NCBI RefSeq assembly: GCF_000012725.1
Contig: NC_007406.1
Location: 248,001 to 312,000 of the forward strand
Reading direction: 5' to 3'
DNA from: Nitrobacter winogradskyi Nb-255
GTDB taxonomy: Bacteria; Pseudomonadota; Alphaproteobacteria; Rhizobiales; Xanthobacteraceae
Length of the DNA: 64,000 nucleotides
In this document: piece by piece, positions 18,826 to 28,802 of the stretch
Position numbering within the stretch: position 1 is the first letter of the stretch
Layout: each line of letters starts with the position of its first letter
Notes under the pieces: generated by a model
Database searches by the model: none
Seen by the model: only the letters and a program-made list of their open reading frames with translations
Told to the model about the DNA's origin: nothing
Made by a program: the position numbers and the translations under genes

Positions 18826-19053
18826 TTAAAGTGCGAACAGCAACAGCAGGGCGATCAGCAGCGAGAAGATGCCGAGCGCTTCCGTCACCGCGAAGCCGAA
18901 AATCAGGTTGCCGAACTGGCCCTGGGCGGCCGACGGATTGCGTACCGCGGCGGCAAGATAGTTGCCGAAAATGATACCCACGCCGGCGCCGGCGCCACCC
19001 ATGCCGATGCAGGCAATACCAGCGCCAATGTACTTCGCGGCAATCGGATCCAT
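18826..19053 (-). CDS. atpE: ATP synthase F0 subunit c
   Basis: A 75-residue c subunit from ATG 19053 ([10 protein letters not shown]). Two membrane helices form a hairpin: the Gly-rich [14 protein letters not shown] and the second helix with the essential carboxylate Glu58 in [10 protein letters not shown]. The polar loop RNPSAAQGQ contacts the rotor. A longer frame starting at 19128 is rejected because an RBS (AAGGAG on the minus strand) precedes 19053. Confidence 0.96.
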   Translation of the reverse strand: MDPIAAKYIGAGIACIGMGGAGAGVGIIFGNYLAAAVRNPSAAQGQFGNLIFGFAVTEALGIFSLLIALLLLFAL

Positions 19054-19105
19054 GAAACAAACTCCTTGCTGAGGCTGTGAGAGTGACTTTGGAGGGCAAC
19101 CGGTC

Positions 19106-19849
19106 CTAGTGACCAGGATGAATTGCATCGTTGATGTAGATGCAGGTAAGGATCGTGAAGACGTAGGCTTGAAGGAATGCGACCAGCAGTTCGAGCGCGG
19201 TGAGCGCCACGACCAGCGCCAGCGGCAGCACGGCGCCGAACACGCCGACGATTCCCATCGCCCCTAGCATGGTGACGAAGCTCGCGAACACCTTCAGCGT
19301 GATGTGGCCGGCGAGCATGTTGGCGAACAGACGCACGCTGTGCGAGACCGGCCGCGACAGGAACGAGATCACCTCGATCGTCACCACCAGAGGCAGAATC
19401 ACGACCGGAATGCCTGATGGCACGAACAGCTTGAAGAACCTCAGGCCGTTTTTATAGAAGCCGTAGATCAGCACCGTGAAGAAGACCAGGAATGCCAGCG
19501 CGGCGGTGACGATGATGTGGCTCGAGATCGTGAAGGTGTAGGGGATGATGCCGACGAGGTTCGAGACGGTCACCAGCATGAAGATCGAGAACACGAAGGG
19601 AAAGAACTTCATGCCCTCCTTGCCGGCGGTGGTGCGTATGGTGTCGGCCACGAATTCGTAGCTGATCTCGGCGATCGACTGCATCCGCCCGGGGACGAGC
19701 CTGCGGCCGGTTCCCAGCATCAGAAGCGATGTCAGGGCGACGGCGAGAAACATGTAAGCGGAGGAATTGGTGAAGGCGATTTCCTGCCCGCCGATGTGGC
19801 CGATCGTGAAGATTGGCTCGATGTTGAACTGGTGGATCGGGTCCATCAT
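19106..19849 (-). CDS. atpB: ATP synthase F0 subunit a
   Basis: A 247-residue subunit a with five to six membrane helices. The essential Arg lies in [20 protein letters not shown] and the C-terminal helix has [20 protein letters not shown]. It forms the proton half-channels against the c ring. It begins MMDPIHQFN, with either Met possible, and sits 68 bp after atpI in the same operon. Confidence 0.96.
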   Translation of the reverse strand: MMDPIHQFNIEPIFTIGHIGGQEIAFTNSSAYMFLAVALTSLLMLGTGRRLVPGRMQSIAEISYEFVADTIRTTAGKEGMKFFPFVFSIFMLVTVSNLVGIIPYTFTISSHIIVTAALAFLVFFTVLIYGFYKNGLRFFKLFVPSGIPVVILPLVVTIEVISFLSRPVSHSVRLFANMLAGHITLKVFASFVTMLGAMGIVGVFGAVLPLALVVALTALELLVAFLQAYVFTILTCIYINDAIHPGH

Positions 19850-19917
19850 CCGCGTGTAACTTTCGATCTGCCGGAAAGCCGGCGTTCAAGCAACTCAGTC
19901 ACCCCGACGGCCATCCG

Positions 19918-20319
19918 TCATCGGTCTTTCTGTTCGGGAATCACGCCCGCCGACCGCATCACGTTGATCACGCCGGCGGCGAAGCCAAGCAGGAAAAACA
20001 CGATCAGTCCCCAGGGCGAGGTCGACAGCAAGCGGTCTACTCCCCAGCCTATCAACGCTCCGACCGCAACGCCCGCGATCAATTCCGAGGACAGGCGGAA
20101 ACCGCGCGCCATCGCCGAGGCTCTGGCAGCTCCGTCCCCGCTTCCATCACCGGATCGGTCAGTCTCGCTCCGGCCGGGTCCACGAAGCCTGGACAGCCGC
20201 TGATCGAGATTCCCGAGCCTTTCGGAAAGCGCAGCCTCGTCGGGAGCCGAATGCTCGCGATCTCCGTGCCCGCCGCTGTTTTTGTCCGTGCCGTCAGACA
20301 TGTCCTCGACACCCGACAT
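19918..20319 (-). CDS. atpI: ATP synthase accessory protein AtpI
   Basis: A 133-residue AtpI-like protein. The first 75 residues are charged and low-complexity; the C-terminal part has two membrane helices (SELIAGVAVGALIGWGVDRL and GLIVFFLLGFAAGVINVMR). AtpI assists c-ring assembly and Mg2+ uptake in some bacteria. A downstream start at MSDGTDK is also possible. It is the first gene of the F0 operon, so the operon promoter lies just upstream of 20319. Confidence 0.88.
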   Translation of the reverse strand: MSGVEDMSDGTDKNSGGHGDREHSAPDEAALSERLGNLDQRLSRLRGPGRSETDRSGDGSGDGAARASAMARGFRLSSELIAGVAVGALIGWGVDRLLSTSPWGLIVFFLLGFAAGVINVMRSAGVIPEQKDR

Positions 20320-20848
20320 AACGCCGCGATCTTCAGGAAATTACGCCCGTTACCCTCAAAAGCCGCGCGGACCATACTGACGGCCCAAGGTCAAGTCAAG
20401 ATTGCGTCGTATGAGATTAGGACATTGAATTGGCTGGCTTTATTGTGGAAAAGCAACCCGGATGCGCCGAGTTGCCGCGCTGCGAAAGCGGCTTTCGCGA
20501 AGCGGCGGCTTGATTCTGGCGAGGCGGACGCGCCAGCAGGCGCAAGAATGCTCGCCTTTGGAGACCTCGAGGGCGTCTGCTCTTGTGACACTATCCTGTA
20601 TTCGCGCTTTTCGGCAGACGTTCAGCGCCTTTCTTTGATCGTATAGATATATACTATGATTGGCATAATCCCGCGCATCTCCCGCTCTCAGTGTTGCTCG
20701 TTGCCGCGGCAGAGGAGTTTGGGAGGGGCACGGATCGAAATCGGCGGCCGACGCGTTGAACCCGGCTCGTCGCATTATGGGGCGAATTGACCCCACGCAA
20801 AGCGTCCGCCTGGTGAAAGCGGATTTCGGTCTCGACGGAGCAGAGAGC
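20320..20848. other. Divergent intergenic region with no convincing gene
   Basis: About 530 bp between atpI and a plus-strand secreted-protein gene. It should hold the atp operon promoter (towards the left) and the promoter of the right-hand gene. An AT-rich patch at 20640-20665 (TATAGATATATACTATGATT) is the best candidate for a -10 region on either strand. Open frames through it have no protein-like composition. Confidence 0.5.
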
Positions 20849-21391
20849 ATGGACGCAACGCCGCCGCTCAAACTGTCGCGGATTTCCGCAATCGCCGCGA
20901 TATTCTGTTGTCTGGCCGCGCCGGCGCTCGGGCAGGCGTCCGAGGCGGGGAAAGCACGCTATACGCTCATGCCGATGAGCGGTGGCTTCGTCAGGCTGGA
21001 CACGCTGACCGGCGTGGTCTCTCACTGCGAGGACAAAGGCTCCGGCTGGGCGTGCTATGCATTGCCGGAAGAGCATGCCGCGCTGGACAAGGAAATCGGC
21101 CGATTGCAGGCGGAGAACGAAGCCCTGAAGGCGCAACTCGCTGCACGTGAGTCGGCCGGCAAGACCGGGAAGGTTGTGTCCGGGCAGGAGGCGACGGGGT
21201 CCGGCGGGTCGGGGTCGGCCACACCAAAAGCTGACGAACCGAAATCCGCCGAGGCCGACCGCAACAGCATCGAAGTCCCTCTGCCGAGCGATCGCGATGT
21301 CGGCCGCTTGATGTCATTCGTCGAGCGCGCCTGGCGGCGGCTGATGGAGTTGGCAAGCCGCATCGAGCACGATCCGTCTGGAAGGATCTGA
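20849..21391 (+). CDS. Secreted hypothetical protein with a coiled-coil segment
   Basis: About 180 residues from ATG 20849 (MDATPPLKLSR); an upstream in-frame start at 20756 would hide the signal peptide. A signal peptide (SAIAAIFCCLAAPALGQA) precedes YTLMPMSGGFVRLDTLTGVV and SHCEDKGSGWACYALPE, a two-Cys motif. A heptad-like segment ALDKEIGRLQAENEALKAQL follows, then a Gly/Ser-rich linker and a helical C-terminus. It is probably periplasmic or membrane-tethered. I do not know its function. Confidence 0.7.
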   Translation: MDATPPLKLSRISAIAAIFCCLAAPALGQASEAGKARYTLMPMSGGFVRLDTLTGVVSHCEDKGSGWACYALPEEHAALDKEIGRLQAENEALKAQLAARESAGKTGKVVSGQEATGSGGSGSATPKADEPKSAEADRNSIEVPLPSDRDVGRLMSFVERAWRRLMELASRIEHDPSGRI

Positions 21392-21922
21392 TGCTCCGAT
21401 TGCATCAGGGCATTTATAGCATTTTCGAGCGAAGTGTCCGGTTCGCGCGAAAAAAACCCGTCAAAACAACAAATTAAAGCTGCACAGCGGTTCGCGGCCC
21501 GGCGCTTTCGCTTCTGATTGAATCAGAAGCGAGGATCAATGAGCTGGTCCAACGCTTTTTCTCTTCGCGCCAGAAGATCATCCGCTTCGCTCGAGAACGC
21601 TACCGCGCGATCGTCACGAGTTGCGCGCCATGCCGCTCGTCCCGCGTACCCAACTCTCGACATGCGATGTTTACGAAACTGCACGAATCAGATTATACAC
21701 GTATAAGTTGTGGTAACGCGCTTCTTGCTAGAGCGGGATGAGGGACAAGTGCGCGGCGGTACTCACTCGCATCCCACCCTAGACCGTTGGAATCGATCGT
21801 TCATGATCCTGGATCGATCCGATCCAACTAGCATCGTGATCAGTAGCGTTTTCGAGCGAAGTGGAATCCGGTTCGCGTGAAGAAAACGCGTCAAAACTAA
21901 AGACTCTTTAGTGAGGAAGCGG
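21392..21922. repeat. Intergenic region filled with dispersed repeats
   Basis: About 530 bp without a gene. It holds AGCATTTTCGAGCGAAGTGT at 21418, the GCTTCTGATTGAATCAGAAGC hairpin near 21508, a reverse core near 21590, AGAGCGGGATGAGG near 21732 that resembles the IS630 terminal repeat, and a full AGCGTTTTCGAGCGAAGTGG / GAAAACGCGTCAAAAC copy at 21845-21900. The last copy ends about 20 bp before the response-regulator start, so that gene's promoter must lie in or next to a repeat. Confidence 0.7.
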
Positions 21923-22573
21923 ATGGGAAAACTTCTGTCCTTTGTTTCGGATGTCTCGATTTTCATCCTCGACGATGATCCCTCGGTCCGTGAAACGCTG
22001 GTCCTCCTCTTGAAGATCGAGGGTTATGCGGCGCAAGGCTTCGGCGACGGTTCATCGTTCCTTGAAGCGGTTCGCAACGCGTCTCCTGCCTGTGTGATTC
22101 TCGACCTCAATCTTCCCGGAGAATCTGGATTTGATGTCCTGCGCAGGCTCGCCGACGAACGGGTGGCCGCGCCGATCCTCGTGATCTCGGGCGCCGCCGA
22201 CATTTCAATGGCCGTCGCGGCTATGAAGTACGGCGCGCTCGATTTCCTGGAGAAGCCGTTTTCCTCCGATGTCATCATTGAACGGGTGCGTGCCGCGGTG
22301 AAGGTATGGAGAGAAGCCCGAGGGAGCGAGAGGGACGGCTTCGCCAACTTTCCCGGCCGCCATCTGCTGACCTGCCGTGAGCGCGAGGTTCTGTCTCAAG
22401 TCGCCAGGGGCGCCTCGAACAAGGAGGCAGGGAGAAGACTTGGCATCAGCCCGCGTACCGTCGAGGTGCACCGCGCGCGAATCATGGACAAGCTCGGGGC
22501 CAAGAATACGGCCGATCTGATTCGGATCGTGTTCTCCGAGGGGAGCGCATGGCGGGGGCTTTCCGCTTCATAG
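21923..22573 (+). CDS. Orphan two-component response regulator, FixJ/LuxR type
   Basis: A 216-residue regulator from ATG 21923, which follows GAGGAAG; a GTG at 21911 is the alternative. The receiver domain has the acidic triad Asp17-19, phospho-acceptor Asp61 (CVILDLNLPG) and Lys111 (EKPFSSD). The C-terminal LuxR helix-turn-helix (about 148-210) includes LTCREREVLSQVARGASNKE and VEVHRARIMDKLGAKN. It should bind DNA as a dimer after phosphorylation. No histidine kinase gene is nearby, so its partner is unknown. Confidence 0.9.
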   Translation: MGKLLSFVSDVSIFILDDDPSVRETLVLLLKIEGYAAQGFGDGSSFLEAVRNASPACVILDLNLPGESGFDVLRRLADERVAAPILVISGAADISMAVAAMKYGALDFLEKPFSSDVIIERVRAAVKVWREARGSERDGFANFPGRHLLTCREREVLSQVARGASNKEAGRRLGISPRTVEVHRARIMDKLGAKNTADLIRIVFSEGSAWRGLSAS

Positions 22574-22582
22574 AGATTCCTC

Positions 22583-22612
22583 CCGCTTCTGATGGAATCA
22601 GAAGCGAGGCCC
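22583..22612. repeat. Short palindromic repeat (GCTTCTGA family)
   Basis: CCGCTTCTGATGGAATCAGA followed by AGCG, a near-perfect 10-bp arm hairpin 10 bases after the response-regulator stop codon. It has no T tract. Confidence 0.65.
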
Positions 22613-22745
22613 TTCGTTCGGCTTCTCGCGGTTTCATCAAGCGATGGGCCGCCGAGCAGACGGACAGGGACCCGCGCAAAGATAACGCATCGCGAACCCG
22701 ATGCGGACGTGTTTCCGCCGAAAGCGAAAGCGTTCCGCCGGGCCG

Positions 22746-23975
22746 TTACTCGGCCGCCATGGATTTCGCCTGTAGCGGCAGACCGAGACGTTCCCACACT
22801 TGAAGCAGCGCTTCGGCCAATTGATCGACCAACGCGTCGTCATGGTACGGCGAAGGCGTGATCCGCAGCCGCTCCATTCCCTTGGCGACGGTCGGATAGT
22901 TGATCGGCTGGATATAGATGTTGTGGTCGTGCAGCAGCATGTCGGAGGCCCGCTTGCAGCGCTCGGGATCACCGACGAAAACCGGAACGATGTGTGTTGA
23001 ACTCACCATCACCGGCAGGCCGGCCGCGATCAGGCTGGCCTTGGTGCGCGCCGCCCGCTCCTGATGGCGTTCGCGTTCCCAGGTCGATGATTTGAGATGC
23101 CGGATCGCTGCGGTCGCCGCGGAGCAGATCGCGGGCGGCAACGAGGTGGTGAAGATGAAGCCCGGCGCATAGGAACGCACGGCGTCGATGATCTCGGACC
23201 TGGCGGCGATGTAGCCGCCGAGGCAGCCGAAGGCCTTGGCGAGTGTGCCTTCGAGAACGTCGATGCGGTGCATGACGCCTTCGCGCTCCGCGATGCCGCC
23301 GCCGCGCGGTCCATACATGCCGACGGCGTGCACCTCGTCGACATAGGTCATGGCGCCGTAGCGCTCGGCGAGGTCGCAGATCTTCGAAAGCGGTGCGACA
23401 TCGCCATCCATCGAATAGAGGCTTTCGCAGGCGATCAGCTTCGGGCGATCAGGGGGGGCGGCGCGAAGCAGTTCCTCGAGATGGGCCAGATCGTTGTGAC
23501 GGAAAACCACGCGTTCGCAACCGGACTGGCGGATGCCTTCGATCATCGAATTGTGGTTGAGCGCGTCGGAGAGGATGAGGCAGTCCGGTATCAGCTTGGC
23601 GAGAGTGGAAATTCCGGTCTGATTGGAGACATAGCCGGATGTGAACACCAGCGCTGCCGGCTTGCCATGCAGATCGGCCAGTTCCTGCTCGAGCTGGACC
23701 AGCGGATGATGGGTTCCGGCGATGTTGCGGGTGCCGCCGGCGCCGGTGCCGACCCTGGTCGCGGTCTCGACCATGGCCCCGACCACCTTCGGATGCTGAC
23801 CCATGCCGAGATAGTCGTTGGAACACCAGATGATGACGTTGCGCGGCCCCTGGGGCGTGTGCAGGGTGGCGTAGGGGAACCGTCCGGCGATGCGCTCGAG
23901 ATCCGCGAAAACACGGTAGCGCCGCTCGTCATGAAGGCGATCGAGCGCGTTACAGAAGAACTTGCTATAATCCAT
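22746..23975 (-). CDS. hemA: 5-aminolevulinate synthase
   Basis: A 409-residue PLP enzyme of the alpha-oxoamine synthase family that condenses glycine and succinyl-CoA (C4 pathway), the first step of heme synthesis in alphaproteobacteria. Motifs: [49 protein letters not shown], and the PLP-binding Lys247 in [14 protein letters not shown]. It starts [14 protein letters not shown]. It supplies heme for oxidases such as the cox cluster in this window. It is not obviously in an operon with bioB, which ends about 250 bp upstream. Confidence 0.97.
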   Translation of the reverse strand: MDYSKFFCNALDRLHDERRYRVFADLERIAGRFPYATLHTPQGPRNVIIWCSNDYLGMGQHPKVVGAMVETATRVGTGAGGTRNIAGTHHPLVQLEQELADLHGKPAALVFTSGYVSNQTGISTLAKLIPDCLILSDALNHNSMIEGIRQSGCERVVFRHNDLAHLEELLRAAPPDRPKLIACESLYSMDGDVAPLSKICDLAERYGAMTYVDEVHAVGMYGPRGGGIAEREGVMHRIDVLEGTLAKAFGCLGGYIAARSEIIDAVRSYAPGFIFTTSLPPAICSAATAAIRHLKSSTWERERHQERAARTKASLIAAGLPVMVSSTHIVPVFVGDPERCKRASDMLLHDHNIYIQPINYPTVAKGMERLRITPSPYHDDALVDQLAEALLQVWERLGLPLQAKSMAAE

Positions 23976-24226
23976 GACAACATCCGGATAAAAGCCCGGG
24001 ACGCCGGACCGATCATAGCCTTTTTAGAGCCTTTCCAGCGGGGCTGTCGAGCCGGAATCCGCAAAAGCGCCAACTTGAGGGTTAAAAATCGCCGTTAATT
24101 TGCTCTGGCGCAAATGATGTCGCAAATGAGGTCCATGGGTCGGGCGACCCTGTTGACCGGCTTCCGCTCTTACGAAGTCGCTGCGGGCGAATAGCGCGCG
24201 CCGCTCGAAGCCGGCAGTCGCCCCGA

Positions 24227-25279
24227 TCAGCTCGGCGACGCCGCGGGCATCTTCACCCCATCCAGCGGCGAACTCATGCCGAGGCGGTCGAGCAATGCCG
24301 CGTCGCGCAAGGTCGCCGGATTTTTGGTGGTAAGCAAAACGTCGCCGATGAAAATGGAGTTGGCGCCGGCCACGAAGCACAGCGCTTGCAGTTCATCGGT
24401 CATGTACTGCCGCCCCGCCGACAGCCGCACCACGCTTTTCGGCATCATGATTCGCGCGACCGCGATCATGCGGACCAGCGCGATCGGATCCGGCCGGTCC
24501 GCTGTGTCGTTGACGGGTACTCCCCGGACCTCGTTCCACAGGTTGATGGGAACGCTTTCGGGATGCTCATCCAGATTGGCCAGCAATATCAACATACCGA
24601 GGCGGTCGCCGACCTGCTCGCCCATGCCGATGATGCCGCCGCAGCAGAGCTTCAGCCCGGCCTCGCGCGCGCAAGCGAGCGTCTCGATGCGATCCTGCAT
24701 GGTGCGGGTGGTGATGATCTTGTCGTAGAATTCCGGGGACGTATCGACGTTATGGTTATAGAAATCGAGTCCGGCTTCCTGCAGCCGCCGGGCCTGCTCG
24801 GGCGTGAGCATTCCCAGCGTGGCGCAGGTCTCCATGCCGAGCGCCTTGACGGCGCTGATCATGTCGCAGACCCGGTCGAGATCCCTGTCTTTCGGATGGC
24901 GCCAGGCGGCCGCCATGCAGAATCGGCCAGCGCCGGCGTCCTTTGCCCGCCGGGCGGTTTCAAGGACCGCGTCCTTGTCCATCAGCTTCGTGGCCTTCAC
25001 CCCGGCGTCGTAATGCGCGCTTTGCGCACAATATCCGCAATCTTCCGGGCAGCCGCCGGTCTTGATGCTGAGCAGGCTCGCGGTTTCGACGTGATTGGGA
25101 TCGAAATGGCGGCGATGAATGGTCTGCGCCTGAAAAAGCAGATCCGGAAAGGGCGTAGTATAGAGTGTCTCGGCCTCAACGCGCGTCCAGTCATGCCGGG
25201 GCCGCGCCATCAGGTCGTGGCTGCTGTCGAACGAAACCGGGTCTGACTTCATGGCGCGTGTCCTGTTTGCCCTCGTCAT
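24227..25279 (-). CDS. bioB: Biotin synthase
   Basis: A 350-residue radical-SAM enzyme that inserts sulfur into dethiobiotin. The [4Fe-4S] motif is Cys77-x3-Cys81-x2-Cys84 in [13 protein letters not shown], and the [2Fe-2S] cluster residues appear in [20 protein letters not shown] and [12 protein letters not shown]. The C-terminal [15 protein letters not shown] is typical. ATG 25252 (MKSDPVSF) is an alternative start. No other bio genes are nearby, so the biotin pathway is split across the genome. Confidence 0.96.
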   Translation of the reverse strand: MTRANRTRAMKSDPVSFDSSHDLMARPRHDWTRVEAETLYTTPFPDLLFQAQTIHRRHFDPNHVETASLLSIKTGGCPEDCGYCAQSAHYDAGVKATKLMDKDAVLETARRAKDAGAGRFCMAAAWRHPKDRDLDRVCDMISAVKALGMETCATLGMLTPEQARRLQEAGLDFYNHNVDTSPEFYDKIITTRTMQDRIETLACAREAGLKLCCGGIIGMGEQVGDRLGMLILLANLDEHPESVPINLWNEVRGVPVNDTADRPDPIALVRMIAVARIMMPKSVVRLSAGRQYMTDELQALCFVAGANSIFIGDVLLTTKNPATLRDAALLDRLGMSSPLDGVKMPAASPS

Positions 25280-25364
25280 GCGGGATCGGTGTTTGAACCG
25301 GCCTGCCGCCTGACACAGATACCATGCGCGCGGCGAATCCCGAATGACGCCAAGGGCTATCGCT

Positions 25365-25440
25365 TTAAGGCTATAGCGTTTTCCGAGCGAAGCACGTCTT
25401 CCAGAGCACGTTGGCCTCTGATTCAGACGCGGAAAGGCTC
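25365..25440. repeat. Dispersed intergenic repeat, partial copy
   Basis: Contains TATAGCGTTTTCCGAGCGAA and a degenerate GCCTCTGATTCAGACGCGG hairpin, lying between bioB (diverging leftward) and the terminator of the outer-membrane protein gene. Confidence 0.6.
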
Positions 25441-25444
25441 CAGA

Positions 25445-25473
25445 AAGAAAAAAGCCGGCATCGAAATGCCGGC
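25445..25473 (-). terminator. Rho-independent terminator of the outer-membrane protein gene
   Basis: On the minus strand: GCCGGCAT, loop TTCG, ATGCCGGC, then TTTTTTCTTTC. The 8-bp stem with a stable UUCG tetraloop sits about 35 bp past the stop codon at 25509. Confidence 0.9.
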
Positions 25474-25508
25474 CTTTCTCGTACCTGGAACCGTAAGGTT
25501 CGTAAGGA

Positions 25509-26183
25509 TCAGTATCCCGGAGCGTACGGAGCAGCCGGGGCGCCGAAGTTGAAGCGATAGTTCAGGCCGACCTTCACGGTGTGCTGGTCGTTGCGGAAGT
25601 TGCCGATACCGCCCAACGGACCGAAGAAGTTCACGTTGCCGAGATCGTAGTACTGGTACTCGACCTTGCCCGACCAGTTCTGGGTGAACAGGTATTCCAG
25701 ACCGCCGCCGACGGTGTAGCCGTCGCGGCCGCCGTTGCCGGCAAAGCCGTTGGTGAAGCGCGAGTCAGCCCAGCCGTAGCCGCCCTTGACGTAGAGCAGC
25801 GCCGGACCCCAGGTGTAGCCGAGGCGGGCGGTCACCGAGCCGAGGCCACGGTTGGCGAAGAAGGAGCCGGTGTCGAGGAAGCTGTAGTTGGCTTCGATAC
25901 CGAAGACCCAGTTCGGCGAGAACTGCGTGTCGTAGCCGACCTGACCACCGCCCATGAACGCGCCGTCGTTATTGTTGAAGAAGCCGGGGGCCAAAACATT
26001 GCCCGGACCACCGAACGCGCCACCGATGTGACCACCGAGGTAGAAGCCGGTCCAGTTGTAGATCGGCGCGGGAACATAGGGCGGAGCCTTGGTGTAGGGG
26101 CGCGGCGCGAGATCAGCGGCCTGTGCCGGCACGATGGCGGCCATTCCGAGGAAGGCTACAGAAGCAAGCAGAATCTTTTTCAT
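25509..26183 (-). CDS. Outer-membrane beta-barrel protein (Omp25/RopB type)
   Basis: A 224-residue protein from ATG 26183 ([13 protein letters not shown]), preceded by GGAGAACGAA; the longer frame to 26237 is rejected. The signal peptide ends near [12 protein letters not shown]. The mature part has [15 protein letters not shown], typical of the rhizobial 8-strand barrel family, alternating aromatic and polar strands, and a C-terminal aromatic strand [11 protein letters not shown] followed by a short Ala/Pro/Tyr tail. It is probably an abundant surface protein. It has its own terminator. Confidence 0.92.
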   Translation of the reverse strand: MKKILLASVAFLGMAAIVPAQAADLAPRPYTKAPPYVPAPIYNWTGFYLGGHIGGAFGGPGNVLAPGFFNNNDGAFMGGGQVGYDTQFSPNWVFGIEANYSFLDTGSFFANRGLGSVTARLGYTWGPALLYVKGGYGWADSRFTNGFAGNGGRDGYTVGGGLEYLFTQNWSGKVEYQYYDLGNVNFFGPLGGIGNFRNDQHTVKVGLNYRFNFGAPAAPYAPGY

Positions 26184-26518
26184 TTCGTTCTCCAGGAATT
26201 CGAGTTCCGAGCAGCCGTTCGTCGGCCCCGTCATCAAGACCCTAAATCGATTTGCCGAAAAAAGCTGTCACTGAGAGGCCACACTCCAAAACGATCGAAG
26301 TCCTTTAGCCGGGTCGCGGGTGGAAGCCGCGCGCGTTTGCTTAATGCCTCGCTAATAAAAGCCGAATGAAGCCTTAATTCCCGCGCCTTCACGCCAAAAT
26401 CGGGCGCACAGCCGCAGCTTGCGGACGCTCCCGGCGCGAATCAGGACCGTGACCCCGCGAATCAGCCTTTCCGCTTCGCGTTGCCGACGATTGCCTGTGC
26501 GCTCTATCTAAGGAAAAA
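26184..26518. other. Intergenic region upstream of the outer-membrane protein gene
   Basis: About 335 bp between the outer-membrane protein start and tRNA-Thr. It should contain the promoter of the outer-membrane protein gene, read leftward. I see no clear repeat, hairpin or ORF in it. Confidence 0.45.
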
Positions 26519-26593
26519 TGGTGCTGCCGGACAGGATTGAACTGTCGACCTCTCCATTACCAATGGAGTGCTCTACCACTGAGCTACGGCAGC
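26519..26593 (-). tRNA. tRNA-Thr(GGT)
   Basis: Read on the minus strand: acceptor GCTGCCG pairs with CGGCAGC, discriminator A and encoded CCA. The D arm is GCTCAGTGGTAGAGC. The anticodon arm CTCCA-TTGGTAA-TGGAG places GGT at the anticodon, and the T arm has GTTCAATCC. It is complete at 75 bases and not interrupted by any element. Confidence 0.96.
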
Positions 26594-26792
26594 AAGCCGC
26601 CACGCGGGGTAATCGTCCCTGCTACAGGGGTCTCCGCGCGGCGGCCGATCCTTGCCACAAGGCTTGAAGGCGCGCAAGTTGAGGCGGCGTCAGGAGCGCT
26701 GCGTCAACGCGAATCGGTGCGCAGGCTGGCGATTCGCTTGTCAACGCGGACGGATCGCGCCGGGAAGGGTTGTTGCGGCAGCCGCGCCCGGC

Positions 26793-27038
26793 ATGTCTAT
26801 TAAGATCAATTCGCCGGCTCCCGCAGATTATAAAGGGCGCATCCGGACGTTCGGGCAGAAGATGAAGATAATGACCGAAAAGCGCGATACCGACCGCGAC
26901 GCGGAGAACGGAGGACGTCGGATGCGGCTGCGGGCGGCGCTGCGCGAAAATCTCAAGCGGCGGAAATCGCAATCCCGCGGACGAGGCGATCAGGCGGCTT
27001 CCGCGCCAGACCCCGACCCGGAGCACCGGGACGAATGA
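26793..27038 (+). CDS. Small basic hypothetical protein upstream of murA
   Basis: An 81-residue frame from ATG 26793 (MSIKINSPAP); ATGs at 26862 and 26871 are alternative starts. The conserved-looking part is the C-terminal EKRDTDRDAENGGRRMRLRA and ENLKRRKSQSRGRG, a very basic helix. Small proteins of this type precede murA in related rhizobia, as far as I recall, but I cannot assign a function. The gap to murA (265 bp) contains a repeat. Confidence 0.5.
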   Translation: MSIKINSPAPADYKGRIRTFGQKMKIMTEKRDTDRDAENGGRRMRLRAALRENLKRRKSQSRGRGDQAASAPDPDPEHRDE

Positions 27039-27161
27039 CGCTGAAGCCATTCTCTCTATCGGTGCGACAGGTCCGGACGGAAGGCGGCTTGCGTGCTTCC
27101 TCCCGGCGGGTTTTAAGCTTCTTCCCACGGCCTGATCGTGATCCTGTCGGGCGCGGGGCGC

Positions 27162-27212
27162 GGCTATAGCGTTTTCGAGCGAAGCATGTCCTCGGCTTGA
27201 GCCCAAGGAACG
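27162..27212. repeat. Dispersed intergenic repeat, partial copy
   Basis: CTATAGCGTTTTCGAGCGAA followed by GCATGTCCTCGGCTTGAGCC, the reverse complement of the tail seen at 30290-30325. It lies in the murA leader. Confidence 0.65.
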
Positions 27213-27303
27213 TGTCAGAACATAGAGATAGAGTCTTTAACCGGTTCCATGGGGCGGTGGCGGGTTCTGGTCCTAAGGACTTCAACGGAAAACGGGAATC
27301 GGC

Positions 27304-28593
27304 ATGGATCGCATTCGCATCGTCGGCGGCAACAGGCTCAACGGCACCATTCCGATTTCCGGGGCAAAGAACGCGGCGCTGCCCTTGATGATCGCCGCGC
27401 TCCTGACCGAGGAAACGCTGATTCTCGACAACGTGCCGCGACTTGCGGACGTTGCGCAGTTGCAGCGCATTCTCGGCAACCACGGCGTCGACATCATGTC
27501 GGCGGGCAAGCGTCCGGGTGATCATGAATATCAGGGACAGACCCTGCATATCTCGGCCGCCAGCGTTATCGACACCACCGCGCCATACGAACTGGTCTCG
27601 AAGATGCGGGCCAGCTTCTGGGTGATCGCGCCGCTTCTGGCGCGGATGCATGAGGCGAGGGTATCGCTGCCCGGCGGCTGCGCCATCGGCACCCGTCCCG
27701 TCGATCTTCTGATCCTGGCGCTGGAAAAGCTGGGCGCCAGAATCGCGATCGACGGCGGTTATGTGATCGCCAGCGCGCCCGCTGGCCTGAGGGGCGCCGA
27801 GGTGGCGTTTCCCAAGGTGACCGTGAGCGGCACCCATGTCGCGCTGATGGCGGCGACGCTGGCCAGCGGCACCACCGTCATCACCAACGCGGCCTGCGAG
27901 CCGGAGATCGTCGATGTCGCCGATTGTCTCAATAAAATGGGCGCGCGGGTCTCCGGGGCCGGCACGCCGCGGATCGTCATCGAGGGGGTCGGTAGGCTCG
28001 GCGGCGCACGTCATACCGTGCTGCCCGACCGGATCGAAACCGGCACTTATGCGATGGCGGTGGCGATGACCGGCGGCGAGGTGCTGCTGCGCGGGGCGCG
28101 GCCGGAACTGTTGCAGGCGGCGCTCGACGTGCTGACCGAGGCGGGAGCCGAGATTACGCCGAACAATGAGGGGATTCGCGTCGCGCGTAACGGCGCCGGC
28201 ATCAATCCGGTAACGGTCTCCACCGCGCCGTTTCCCGGATTCCCGACCGATCTTCAGGCCCAGCTCATGGCGTTGATGACGCGCGCCAGGGGAACGTCCC
28301 ATATCACCGAGACGATTTTCGAGAACCGCTTCATGCACGTGCAGGAACTGGCGCGGTTAGGCGCGCGCATTCATCTGGACGGCGAAACCGCCACCATCGA
28401 AGGCATTGAAACGCTGCGCGGCGCGCCGGTGATGGCGACGGACCTGCGCGCCTCGGTGTCGCTGGTGATCGCCGGACTCGCCGGTGAGGGGGAGACCATG
28501 GTCAACCGCGTCTACCATCTCGACCGTGGTTTCGAGCAGCTTGAGAAAAAACTGTCGGCGTGCGGCGCCTCGATCGAACGGATCAGGGCCTGA
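27304..28593 (+). CDS. murA: UDP-N-acetylglucosamine 1-carboxyvinyltransferase
   Basis: A 429-residue MurA (EPT fold), which transfers enolpyruvate from PEP to UDP-GlcNAc, the first committed step of peptidoglycan synthesis. The N-terminal [12 protein letters not shown] contains the conserved Lys22 and Asn23. The active-site loop [11 protein letters not shown] carries Cys126, so the enzyme is expected to be fosfomycin-sensitive. The C-terminal [13 protein letters not shown] and [13 protein letters not shown] are standard. The start at 27304 gives the normal MDRIRIVGG end. Confidence 0.97.
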   Translation: MDRIRIVGGNRLNGTIPISGAKNAALPLMIAALLTEETLILDNVPRLADVAQLQRILGNHGVDIMSAGKRPGDHEYQGQTLHISAASVIDTTAPYELVSKMRASFWVIAPLLARMHEARVSLPGGCAIGTRPVDLLILALEKLGARIAIDGGYVIASAPAGLRGAEVAFPKVTVSGTHVALMAATLASGTTVITNAACEPEIVDVADCLNKMGARVSGAGTPRIVIEGVGRLGGARHTVLPDRIETGTYAMAVAMTGGEVLLRGARPELLQAALDVLTEAGAEITPNNEGIRVARNGAGINPVTVSTAPFPGFPTDLQAQLMALMTRARGTSHITETIFENRFMHVQELARLGARIHLDGETATIEGIETLRGAPVMATDLRASVSLVIAGLAGEGETMVNRVYHLDRGFEQLEKKLSACGASIERIRA

Positions 28594-28685
28594 TCCCGAC
28601 CCGAAGGGCCCGTCAGCGAACAGTGATCTGATTCTCATGGTGCCGGCCGGGTTCGCCGCGCCGGATCGGGGTTGGTGCGAACCAA

Positions 28686-28714
28686 TGGCGTTTTCGAGCG
28701 AAATGATCTCGAAG
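28686..28714. repeat. Dispersed intergenic repeat, short copy
   Basis: GGCGTTTTCGAGCGAAATGATCTCG, a fragment of the repeat core between murA and hisD. Confidence 0.5.
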
Positions 28715-28802
28715 GGTTGACGGCGATTTGAGGTCGCGCCATTGAGCCGGTGTCCCTGTGACCCGTGATATTGTTCCACATCCGCCGGAAGCATCCCAGC
28801 CC

